This document shows, in pieces, positions 1 to 5,712 of a stretch of 6,201 nucleotides of DNA. This DNA is from Gemmatimonadota bacterium. GTDB lineage: Bacteria; Gemmatimonadota; Gemmatimonadetes; Longimicrobiales; Gaopeijiaceae. The stretch spans positions 1-6,201 of the forward strand of contig JAPOOQ010000650.1 of assembly GCA_026713345.1 (NCBI GenBank). The letters are read 5' to 3'. The position numbers and the translations under genes are program-made. Within the stretch, counting starts at the first letter, position 1; every line of letters starts with the position of its first letter. Below the pieces are notes generated by a model. That model did no database searches. It was not told the origin of the DNA and was given only the letters and a program-made list of their open reading frames with translations.

Positions 1-339
1 CGCCTCGACACCGAGCCGGACCGGCCGCTGCCAGTCGACTATATCGTCGCCGCCGCCGCCGGCTGACTACTCGGGACCCTCAACGGCGCACTGGAGGTGC
101 GCGGGATCCCGATGGCGAACGACGCGATCAGCGTCGCGGCCGAAGGCACCAACGAGGTCGTGGACCGGATCGTGAAGCTGACCCGGATCCACGTCCACTA
201 CACGATCACGCTCCCCGAGGGCGCGCCGCGGGATAAGGTCGACCGCGCGCTGAATACCCACGTCGCCAAGTGCCCCACGGCGGCCAGCCTGAAGGGCGCC
301 GTGAAGGTGACCTGGTCGGCGGAGGTGACGGAGGGGTAG
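1..339 (+). CDS. OsmC/Ohr-family protein, selenocysteine-containing (5' end outside window)
   Basis: This is the C-terminal 112 residues of an OsmC-like protein. OsmC/Ohr proteins are cytoplasmic thiol peroxidases that reduce organic and hydrogen peroxides using two conserved cysteines. The frame is open from base 1 to TAG at 337-339 except for TGA at 64-66 (fragment residue 22). The residues around the TGA (VAAAAG-stop-LLGTLNGALEVRGIP) match the start of the family's central helix, where the peroxidatic Cys normally sits. Downstream are the strand RIHVHYTI, the helix carrying the second Cys (HVAKCPTAASL, Cys at residue 91, bases 271-273) and the closing strand GAVKVTWSAEV. Family-like sequence continues on both sides of the TGA in one frame, and a SECIS-like hairpin follows, so the TGA is read as selenocysteine. 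A nonsense mutation or sequencing error is the alternative. The gene ends 37 bp from the convergent propeller gene; no clear terminator is visible between them. Confidence 0.8.
64..66 (+). other. In-frame UGA, predicted selenocysteine codon
   Basis: TGA replaces the codon expected for the first redox cysteine of the OsmC fold, following VAAAAG and preceding LLGTLNG. TGA is one base from either Cys codon (TGC or TGT), as expected for Cys/Sec exchange. Recoding would need SelB, tRNA-Sec and a SECIS; the hairpin at 72-111 supplies the last. The Sec machinery is not in this window, so its presence in the genome is an assumption. Confidence 0.75.
72..111 (+). promoter_or_regulatory. Bacterial SECIS-like hairpin
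   Basis: The lower stem pairs 72-76 with 107-111 (CGGGA/TCCCG) and 77-79 with 103-105 (CCC/GGG), with A106 bulged. A six-base bulge at 80-85 follows on the 5' side. The upper stem is a perfect 6 bp, 86-91 with 97-102 (GCGCAC/GTGCGC). The apical loop at 92-96 is TGGAG. The loop begins 25 nt after the TGA. As I recall, bacterial SECIS elements have the apical loop roughly 16-37 nt after the UGA, with a G at the start of the loop for SelB recognition; both features are met. The element lies within the coding region, as in known bacterial selenoprotein genes. The structure was folded by eye and no energy was calculated. Confidence 0.7.
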
Positions 340-376
340 GGGCGGAGACGGGACCGACGGACGGATAGCGCCCGGG

Positions 377-1528
377 CTACCGCCTCTCGAACCGCACCCG
401 TGCCGCGCGGTGGACACCGAGCGTGTCGGCCGTCACCCCGTACAGCGCGGACTCCGTAGCCCACGGCGTCGGCGAGTCGAGGATGCGGCTCGGCCACCGA
501 TAGTGCGCTACGAGCGTCGTTCCGTCCCACACGTCGGCATTGCGGACCGACTCGCCTTCTGCAAGCGTCTTTACGATCCACAGCCGACCCGCGCTATCGA
601 AGAACATGTCCGCCAGCGGCGGCTTGCGGTCAGGAATCTGGAAGGGATGTCTGCTGATGCCGGCACGATCCCGCTCGCGCTCCATCCGGCTTTGCGCCCA
701 GTCCCTGTCACTCTCGCTCAGCGGCGGTCCCTCCAGCGCGGGACCCTCGATCAGGGCAACGGTACCATCGGGATGGTGGAGGTTGATCGCGTAGTCCGAG
801 GTCACCGCATCCGCCCATGTACCGCCGTTCGTGTGGGCGTGGATCCATTGCGGGCCGAAGGGCTGATGGAGGTACATGAAGCCACTGATCCCCGCTCTGC
901 TAAACGGCACGGTCTCCTGGCTAACCGTCTGGCGCTCCGCCTCCGCCATCAAGACGGTGTCCACGACCCCGTCGGGCAGCACGCGGAGCCGTGCATAGAG
1001 GCTCACGTCGCCGTAGCCGCCCACGGGACCGACACTGACAAGGTCGCCACCCATGTCGAAGGTGAATGGAGCCCACAAGCCGATGATGCCGGGGTGGGGA
1101 GTTCTGAGGACCCGCTGGAACTCCGCGCCGTCCGAACCAAGCACGAACACGCTGTACCGGGCACTCTCGCGCACCCACAGTTCCCCACCGGGGGCAAACC
1201 CCACACAGCAAAGGTCTCTGAATTCGCCGGGACCCTCGCCCGGTCCGCCGAAGTGGAACGCGAAATCCCCTTCGGGTCCGAAGACCCGGATTTCGTTGGA
1301 ATTCCGGTCCGTGACGACTATCCGTCCCATATCGTCGGCCACCACATCCAGGATGTACGAGAACAGATAGGGGTCGTCGCCGTCGACATCGCCGATCTCG
1401 AACTCGATGGTGCCCTCGAAGGTGGGGACCTCCGGCAGGGCGACATCGGATTCCCCTCCCTCGGAACAGGCGGTCGCAGCCAGCAGGAACGCCGCCGCAA
1501 CGGTCGGTCGGCACGGAACACGCTTCAT
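377..1528 (-). CDS. Six-bladed beta-propeller lipoprotein
   Basis: A 383-residue protein. The N-terminus MKRVPCRPTVAAAFLLAATAC is a short signal peptide with a positive n-region, a hydrophobic core and a cysteine at residue 21. The lipobox (A-T-A-C) is weak, but the following SEGGESD linker is typical of lipoproteins. The body has repeated propeller strands: DDMGRIVVTDRNSNEIRVF at about 65-83, GPEGDFAFHFGGPGEGPGEF at about 84-103, APGGELWVRES at about 112-122, and a last blade FFDSAGRLWIVKT near 309-321. The GGPGEGPGEF turn is a hallmark of the 6-bladed propeller (NHL-like) family; no catalytic motif is visible. The frame stays open to 1624. The ATG at 1526-1528 was chosen because it begins the signal peptide and has a purine-rich GAAAGAGA 5 nt upstream; the ATG at 1556-1558 is a weaker alternative. 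It is the last gene of the minus-strand series. Its ligand or partner is unknown. Confidence 0.8.
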   Translation of the reverse strand: MKRVPCRPTVAAAFLLAATACSEGGESDVALPEVPTFEGTIEFEIGDVDGDDPYLFSYILDVVADDMGRIVVTDRNSNEIRVFGPEGDFAFHFGGPGEGPGEFRDLCCVGFAPGGELWVRESARYSVFVLGSDGAEFQRVLRTPHPGIIGLWAPFTFDMGGDLVSVGPVGGYGDVSLYARLRVLPDGVVDTVLMAEAERQTVSQETVPFSRAGISGFMYLHQPFGPQWIHAHTNGGTWADAVTSDYAINLHHPDGTVALIEGPALEGPPLSESDRDWAQSRMERERDRAGISRHPFQIPDRKPPLADMFFDSAGRLWIVKTLAEGESVRNADVWDGTTLVAHYRWPSRILDSPTPWATESALYGVTADTLGVHRAARVRFERR

Positions 1529-1592
1529 GTCATGTCTCTTTCGGCAGGGTCGTTTCATCGGTTCGCACATTTGCGACATCCGTAGAAACTTA

Positions 1593-1629
1593 GCCGCTTG
1601 CAGCGCCGGCGACTGCGTCGTCAAGCGGC
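1593..1629 (-). terminator. Inverted repeat after the second propeller gene, possible terminator or attenuator
   Basis: GCCGCTTG at 1593-1600 and CAAGCGGC at 1622-1629 form a perfect 8-bp inverted repeat around a 21-nt loop, which can pair further through CAG/CTG. It lies 9 bases beyond the TAG of the upstream propeller gene. Read on the minus strand it is followed by TAAGTTTCT, which is only a poor U-tract. It may partially separate transcription of the two propeller genes, or act as a processing or stabilising structure. No convincing promoter is visible in the rest of this 109-bp gap. Confidence 0.35.
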
Positions 1630-1637
1630 GCGTGCTC

Positions 1638-2771
1638 CTACCTGCCCGGCCCCGCCTCCCGGCGCGTGGCCGACTTCAATCCCTCCAGGCGCAGCCGTAC
1701 GGCGTGCGAGACTCCGGTATCGGGATTCGCCAGGGCCGCGAGGATATCGCCGTTCTCACACACGGACTTCAACGTGTATCTCCGATCGAGCGACGCCTGA
1801 GCAACCAGCGCCGCCTCCCCGTCCGCCCCACGTTGCGGATCAAAGACCTGCCACAGCCATCGTTCCTCTTCTCCCATGTCCACGACATTCAGGATGTAGC
1901 CGTTGCCCAGCCCGAACACGTACATGGAACGGGGCCAGGCATCCCTGAAAATCCAGCCGCCCTCGTTGCTCTCCTCCACGATCGTGATTCCGGGTGGTTC
2001 GAACAGCTCGGGCATACTGACCACCGGGCGCTCCGTCCAGTCGTTCTCCCGTGTGGACGAACGCTCGAACAGAACGATCTCGTGGGGCGCGGACTGAGAA
2101 TAGAGGAACGATCCATCCGGCAATGCATGCACCGGGCCGCCGGTACCCGCCTGCTGGGCCATCATGACCGCAACCTCCGACTCGTTCACGGGGAACGCGT
2201 CTCTTGGCGGATAGCGCTCCCTCCATCCGCGAACCCACTCGCCCTCGTTGTCGAAGTAGTGAATTGCGGCTTCGGAGGGGCGGGCTGATCCGGTTACCAG
2301 AAAACCGCCGGTCGGCAAGGCGGCGAACCCCTTCTCGCTCGGCATGTCTACTCCCCGCAACTGCACCCGACGGAACGGTTCGCCATCAGGATCGTATATC
2401 TCCACGGCACGCCGCAACATGTCGTAGACGGCAATCCTTCCGTCCGGCATGATCGTCATACTGGTCGGGACCAATACCTCCCCGGGGCCATCGCCCTTTC
2501 GCCCCACGACCTCCGCCCGCATCGACTCCGGGTCGAGCACCAGCACCCTTCCCTCGAGCGGCCACATGTCCGCGATCCAGATCCTGCCGTCCGCGGCCTC
2601 GACAAGTCCGGTGATGGCCGTGAGCCCGTCGGCGATTTCGATGCCCTCGGTGGTCCACACCTCCACCACCGTGAGCTCTTCGGGTTCTTGCGCGGAGGTC
2701 GCCTCGGGCAGGCCGACCCAAAGGCCGAGCCCGCACAGGGCAGGCGGCAGCGTCCTGGTCACGTTCGTCAT
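1638..2771 (-). CDS. Secreted six-bladed beta-propeller protein
   Basis: A 377-residue protein with an export signal. Residues 1-27 have a basic start, a hydrophobic stretch (PPALCGLGLWVGL) and a signal peptidase I-like site, ATSA before QEPEE. No lipobox is seen, so it is probably periplasmic or secreted, unlike the lipoprotein propeller downstream. Propeller strands include AADGRIWIADMWPLEGRVLVLD (about 59-80), the diagnostic turn VGRKGDGPGEV (about 89-99), MPDGRIAVYDMLRRAVEIYDPDG (about 108-130) and LPTGGFLVTGS (about 152-162). ATG at 2769-2771 follows the HEAT-repeat gene by 11 bp, with GAGGGG as ribosome binding site about 7 nt upstream, so the two genes are almost certainly co-transcribed. 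It resembles the lipoprotein propeller in fold and turn motif but is clearly diverged in sequence. No enzymatic residues are recognisable; a binding or scaffolding role is inference. Confidence 0.82.
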   Translation of the reverse strand: MTNVTRTLPPALCGLGLWVGLPEATSAQEPEELTVVEVWTTEGIEIADGLTAITGLVEAADGRIWIADMWPLEGRVLVLDPESMRAEVVGRKGDGPGEVLVPTSMTIMPDGRIAVYDMLRRAVEIYDPDGEPFRRVQLRGVDMPSEKGFAALPTGGFLVTGSARPSEAAIHYFDNEGEWVRGWRERYPPRDAFPVNESEVAVMMAQQAGTGGPVHALPDGSFLYSQSAPHEIVLFERSSTRENDWTERPVVSMPELFEPPGITIVEESNEGGWIFRDAWPRSMYVFGLGNGYILNVVDMGEEERWLWQVFDPQRGADGEAALVAQASLDRRYTLKSVCENGDILAALANPDTGVSHAVRLRLEGLKSATRREAGPGR

Positions 2772-2782
2772 GGCGGCACCCC

Positions 2783-4678
2783 TCAGTTCGCCGGACGCGT
2801 CGGCCAGTTGGGACTTTCTCGCAGAATCTCCTGGAGGAACGCCGCGGCCCTCTCCGATCCCGTGCGCCCCAGCCAGTAGACCGCCCGCCTGCGCACCTCC
2901 GGATCCGTTTCCTGGCGGGCCAGTTCGACCATCTTGTCGATGACCGCGTCCGCGTTCTCCTCGTCGGATTCGGCCTTCTCGTAAAGCGCGTAGAGAAACT
3001 GGTCGCGCAGCTCCGCGCTCTCCAGCTTCTCGTACGTCCTCTCAACGTCCTCCAGGTCCAGCGACGGCTGTCTGGACCAGGCCTTCAGCGCCGCGGCACG
3101 GACATCTTCCGAATGCCCCACATCTACAACCACAGGCAAGAGCCAGCTTGCGACCCCCAGCTCTCCGCTCTCGGCCCTCGCGCCAACGACCCCAAGGTAC
3201 GAACTCTTGATGTCATCGGAATCGAGTCTGTCGAAGATCCACCACAGCGCCCCCTGGGCGGCCCGCTCGGCAACCAGAACAGCGGCCCTCTGACGGGGCA
3301 GTTTCGTCTTCGACTCGTCGGATGCAAAATCGATCAGAGCTTGTGTCGCTTCGTCGCTCTCCTGGCGGTAGAGTCCGTAGATGGCCGCTTCCTGCACCTC
3401 GTGGTCGTCCGACTCCCTCAGGAAGCTCACCAGGACTTCGGAAACCTCGGGAGACTCGAAGTTCGCGAGGTGCGTTACCGCCCACTGCCGGGTCCGGGTG
3501 TCTGGATGGTCTCTCGCCACCTCGATCAACAGATCCCGGGCCTCTTCGCTCTCCTCCCCACCCAACCAGTTCACGGACATATAGCGCAGGTGCGCTGAAC
3601 ACTCGTCTTCGCTCTCGAGCATTTGGTGGACCGTAGACATCGCGTCGGCTTCCAGCCGCAACAACGAGGTCAGGGCCTGCTGCCGAATCAGCGCGTCCGC
3701 GCACTCCGGGTGGATGTCGATTCCGGCGAGAATTGGGTCGTAACCCCCAAAAGGATCAAGAATGAGTACGCCCTCCGGCGACGAGGAGTAGACTTGCGGC
3801 CACACGCGGTTTCCACCGAAGCCAATCGGAAGTTCCCGAAAGTCGTAAACGAGTGCCGAGTCCATCGTGTGCTCCAGCGGTCCGCTCAGCTGTTGCGCAA
3901 TCAGCGCCCGAGCAAGCTGGGACCGGTACAGCTGTGCCTGCTGCGTCAGCTCCAGATTCCGCTGTCCAACCTCCTGCAGGTCCACCGAATCCACCTGTGC
4001 GCTATACTGGGCAATCGCCTCCTGCACGGCTCTTCGCATCCGCTCCTGCTCTACTTCCCATTGCGCCTGCGCTTCCCGAATCTGCTCCTGGTATTGCTGC
4101 CGCATGTCGCGGATGGCCGCGGTGTCGACCGTCAGTACCCTTTCCGCGTCTCGAAGCACTTCCTCGGCCGCGCCGGGGTCGCCCTGTTCGGCGAGTTGCC
4201 GCCGGATGCGGGAGCGGAGGTTTCGGATTTCTTCGAAGAGGCGACCGGTTCTTACTCTGCTGCCATCAAGGTACCTGGACTGCGCCTCAGGGTAGACCAT
4301 CACCAGGTCCAGTAGCATCCGTGCCTCGTCCAGATTCCCCTCGCGATGGCGGCCGAAGGCCTCCCAGTAGTAGGAGTCGGCAACGAACCGTCCGAGTTTG
4401 ATGCCGTTAATGTGTCCGCTGGTTACCGGGTACTTTTCCCGCAGGGCCTGGAAGAGCTCCGCAGCGAGATCGAACTCCTCCCGGTTGAGGGCGCGGCGGG
4501 CTTCCATGAACATTCGCTCTTCGTCCTGGGTGCTCTTGCCCGCCTCTGTCTCCTGAGCCGACAGCCGCTTTGCTTCCGAACCCGGAAGGGAGCCTGCCGT
4601 CATCACGGTACCGTCCCACGCCAGCAGGGCGGTCAAGGCGAGCACAGCACAACCGAGATTGCGTGTTGGGATCCTCAT
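2783..4678 (-). CDS. Exported TPR/coiled-coil/HEAT-repeat protein
   Basis: A 631-residue protein. The N-terminus MRIPTRNLGCAVLALTALLAW is a signal peptide or membrane anchor. No lipobox is present, since Cys10 lies before the hydrophobic core. Residues about 53-130 look TPR-like (EARRALNREEFDLAAELFQALREKYP, then GNLDEARMLLDLVMVYP), as in envelope assembly factors. Residues about 145-260 are Gln/Glu/Arg-rich and predicted coiled coil. Residues about 325-625 are HEAT-like helical pairs, for example HPDTRTRQWAVTHLANF, HEVQEAAIYGLYRQ and DPEVRRRAVYWLGRTGSERAAAFLQEIL. The frame is open to 4834. The ATG at 4676-4678 is preferred because GGAG at 4687-4690 is 8 nt upstream; the in-frame ATG at 4682-4684 leaves only 2 nt. 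A longer form would also translate AT-rich spacer DNA. It probably acts as a protein-interaction scaffold on the outer side of the inner membrane, linked with the sigma and anti-sigma pair upstream and the propeller downstream. Confidence 0.8.
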   Translation of the reverse strand: MRIPTRNLGCAVLALTALLAWDGTVMTAGSLPGSEAKRLSAQETEAGKSTQDEERMFMEARRALNREEFDLAAELFQALREKYPVTSGHINGIKLGRFVADSYYWEAFGRHREGNLDEARMLLDLVMVYPEAQSRYLDGSRVRTGRLFEEIRNLRSRIRRQLAEQGDPGAAEEVLRDAERVLTVDTAAIRDMRQQYQEQIREAQAQWEVEQERMRRAVQEAIAQYSAQVDSVDLQEVGQRNLELTQQAQLYRSQLARALIAQQLSGPLEHTMDSALVYDFRELPIGFGGNRVWPQVYSSSPEGVLILDPFGGYDPILAGIDIHPECADALIRQQALTSLLRLEADAMSTVHQMLESEDECSAHLRYMSVNWLGGEESEEARDLLIEVARDHPDTRTRQWAVTHLANFESPEVSEVLVSFLRESDDHEVQEAAIYGLYRQESDEATQALIDFASDESKTKLPRQRAAVLVAERAAQGALWWIFDRLDSDDIKSSYLGVVGARAESGELGVASWLLPVVVDVGHSEDVRAAALKAWSRQPSLDLEDVERTYEKLESAELRDQFLYALYEKAESDEENADAVIDKMVELARQETDPEVRRRAVYWLGRTGSERAAAFLQEILRESPNWPTRPAN

Positions 4679-4682
4679 TTTC

Positions 4683-4719
4683 ATATCTCCAAGTATATGG
4701 TTGATATCTCTTAGTATAT
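4683..4719 (-). repeat. Tandem 16-bp AT-rich repeat, operator-like
   Basis: Two copies of ATATCTCnnAGTATAT occur on the plus strand at 4683-4698 and 4704-4719. They are identical except at the two middle bases (CA versus TT), with a 21-bp period of about two helical turns. On the coding (minus) strand each copy contains TATACT, a near match to a -10 box. The copy nearer the HEAT gene also contains the GGAG ribosome binding site at 4687-4690. A protein bound here could block both transcription and the start of translation. The arms are ATAT...ATAT but the centre is not palindromic. Confidence 0.5.
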
Positions 4720-4731
4720 TTTTCGCCTTGA

Positions 4732-4751
4732 GATATATATTATCATATATC
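4732..4751 (-). promoter_or_regulatory. Perfect 7-bp dyad, candidate operator or promoter region
   Basis: GATATAT at 4732-4738 and ATATATC at 4745-4751 form a perfect inverted repeat with a 6-bp spacer (20 bp in all), typical of a site for a dimeric regulator. It overlaps the stop codon of the anti-sigma-like gene (4750-4752) and lies 53 bp upstream of the HEAT gene start. The coding strand here reads TTGTGA and then GATAAT, resembling promoter boxes but with spacing too short for a standard sigma-70 pair. The spacer 4679-4749 is strikingly AT-rich in otherwise GC-rich DNA, which supports an internal promoter. The binding protein cannot be named. Confidence 0.45.
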
Positions 4752-5712
4752 ACAATCCTCCGTCCGCAGCGGCCGCCGCCCGTACCCGAGGCAGCGCACT
4801 CTTGGCCTCCATGCTTTCCCGGGCCAGCTGCCATTCGACGTCAGGCGCGCCGGAGCCCAGGCGGGAGACCTGGAGCATCACCAGTTCCAGATCCTCAAGC
4901 AGGGCAAGCTCCTGGGGAGTCCGCGACACCTGCAGATCGAGGTGCATGCGCGTCTCGATGAGGAGTTCCCGGCCCCATGCGGCAAGGTCTCTCTCGGTGA
5001 GGGGCGTACGCTGGTCGGTTCTCAAAGCGGTGAGCAGCGTTTCGGCCCGGCCCAGGAAGCGGATCGTCTCAGGGTCCCTGCGGAAGGTGAGCCGCCTCGG
5101 AAGACCGGTTGTGCGGGCCGTGAGCGTGGCGCCGGTGAATTGCACCACTTGCGGCTCGAACCCGGCCGGGATCGCCGCGGCCTGCAGATCGGCCGACACA
5201 CCAGGCAACGGCAGGACGCCCGCTGTGAGGACTGGCGGTTCCGGTTCAGCTGGCTTTGCCGGTTCGGGGGCCTGCATGTCAGCCGGCGCTGGGGCAGTCG
5301 TTTCAGTGGGAACCGTCGCGAACACGGGATCGACCCCCCCCCCACCCGGCTGCGTTTGCCGCGAATCCCTGCCGAGCGCCAGGCCCAGCACGAGAGACGC
5401 CGCCGCCGCCAGCGCCGCCGCCCAGCCGGCCACCTTGCGGCGCGACGGCCACCGCCGCGGCTCCGCGGCCCGCCCAGCCGGCAACCTGCCCCCCGCCCCA
5501 CCCCTCATCCCCCACGCCGCCTCGATCCGTCCCCACATCTCGTCGCGGGGCGCGCTCGGTGCCTCGTTATACCCCCGCGCGTCGACGCCACCCCCCTCCC
5601 CCAACCCCGCCTCCACCTCCCGCCACATCACTTCCGTGGGCACACGCGGCGCCTCGTTGTACACCCGCGCCTCGCGCCGGACAAACTCCGTGAAGCGGTC
5701 GAAGTCGCTCAC
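4750..5712 (-). CDS. Anti-sigma-factor-like single-pass membrane protein (cysteine-free)
   Basis: A 320-residue protein with a cytoplasmic N-terminal part, one membrane helix at about 94-114 (VAGWAAALAAAASLVLGLALG), a Gly/Pro/Ala-rich linker and a helical C-terminal domain. The last includes RTPLTERDLAAWGRELLIETRMHLDL and RTPQELALLEDLELVMLQVSRL. The layout and the position just after an ECF sigma gene suggest an anti-sigma factor, but no zinc-finger HxxxCxxC motif exists and the protein has no cysteine at all. The cytoplasmic part carries two copies of YNEAPxxPxxxMWxxxEA at residues 18-35 and 48-65. GTG at 5710-5712 was chosen because it overlaps the sigma stop as GTGA and has GGGGGAG 8 nt upstream. 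A GTG three codons earlier would sit directly on that GGAG. The linker is encoded across a run of ten G's. The function is inferred from context and topology; a sigma-linked regulator of another kind is possible. Confidence 0.65.
   Translation of the reverse strand: MSDFDRFTEFVRREARVYNEAPRVPTEVMWREVEAGLGEGGGVDARGYNEAPSAPRDEMWGRIEAAWGMRGGAGGRLPAGRAAEPRRWPSRRKVAGWAAALAAAASLVLGLALGRDSRQTQPGGGGVDPVFATVPTETTAPAPADMQAPEPAKPAEPEPPVLTAGVLPLPGVSADLQAAAIPAGFEPQVVQFTGATLTARTTGLPRRLTFRRDPETIRFLGRAETLLTALRTDQRTPLTERDLAAWGRELLIETRMHLDLQVSRTPQELALLEDLELVMLQVSRLGSGAPDVEWQLARESMEAKSALPRVRAAAAADGGL
5334..5343 (-). repeat. Ten-base G homopolymer within the anti-sigma-like gene
   Basis: Ten consecutive C's on the plus strand, read as G10 in the coding sequence, encode the linker Gly-Gly-Gly-Gly at residues 123-126, just after the membrane helix. 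A one-base slip would leave the cytoplasmic motifs and membrane helix intact and replace the whole external domain. One shifted frame stops near 5303 and the other near 5022. It could be a phase-variation tract, or simply a place where read errors are likely. Confidence 0.6.
5518..5661 (-). repeat. Internal duplication of the YNEAP...MW...EA motif
   Basis: Two units, 5608-5661 and 5518-5571, encode YNEAPRVPTEVMWREVEA and YNEAPSAPRDEMWGRIEA. They are spaced 90 bp (30 residues) apart by a glycine-rich stretch. The nucleotide similarity is also visible (GCCTCGTTGTACACCCGCG versus GCCTCGTTATACCCCCGCG on the plus strand). Shared residues Y, N, E, A, P, P, E, M, W, E, A suggest a short helical binding motif present twice in the cytoplasmic part. 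Confidence 0.7.

Noticed and set aside
97..339. Stand-alone 80-residue ORF starting at GTG 97
   Set aside because: It begins in the middle of the OsmC fold, inside the SECIS-like hairpin. Its GGAG directly abuts the GTG with no spacing. It is better read as the continuation of the frame upstream of the TGA.
366..379. Short hairpin TAGC...GCTA between the convergent genes, considered as a terminator
   Set aside because: Only 4 bp of stem with no T-tract on either strand; too weak to call.
410..1585. Long plus-strand ORF (391 codons) opposite the lipoprotein propeller
   Set aside because: Antisense shadow produced by GC-rich codon use. Its product has no recognisable fold, while the minus strand shows a signal peptide and propeller motifs.
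1407..2288. Plus-strand ORF across both propeller genes
   Set aside because: It overlaps two convincing minus-strand genes, gives a low-complexity Arg/Pro-rich translation and has no supporting start site.
3623..4315. Plus-strand ORF opposite the HEAT-repeat gene
   Set aside because: Shadow of the coiled-coil-coding region; the Leu/Arg-rich product has no domain pattern.
4679..4834. Upstream extension of the HEAT-repeat protein (52 extra codons)
   Set aside because: The extension would translate the AT-rich operator-like spacer and the end of the anti-sigma-like gene, and would bury the signal peptide. The ATG at 4676-4678 has a well-spaced GGAG.
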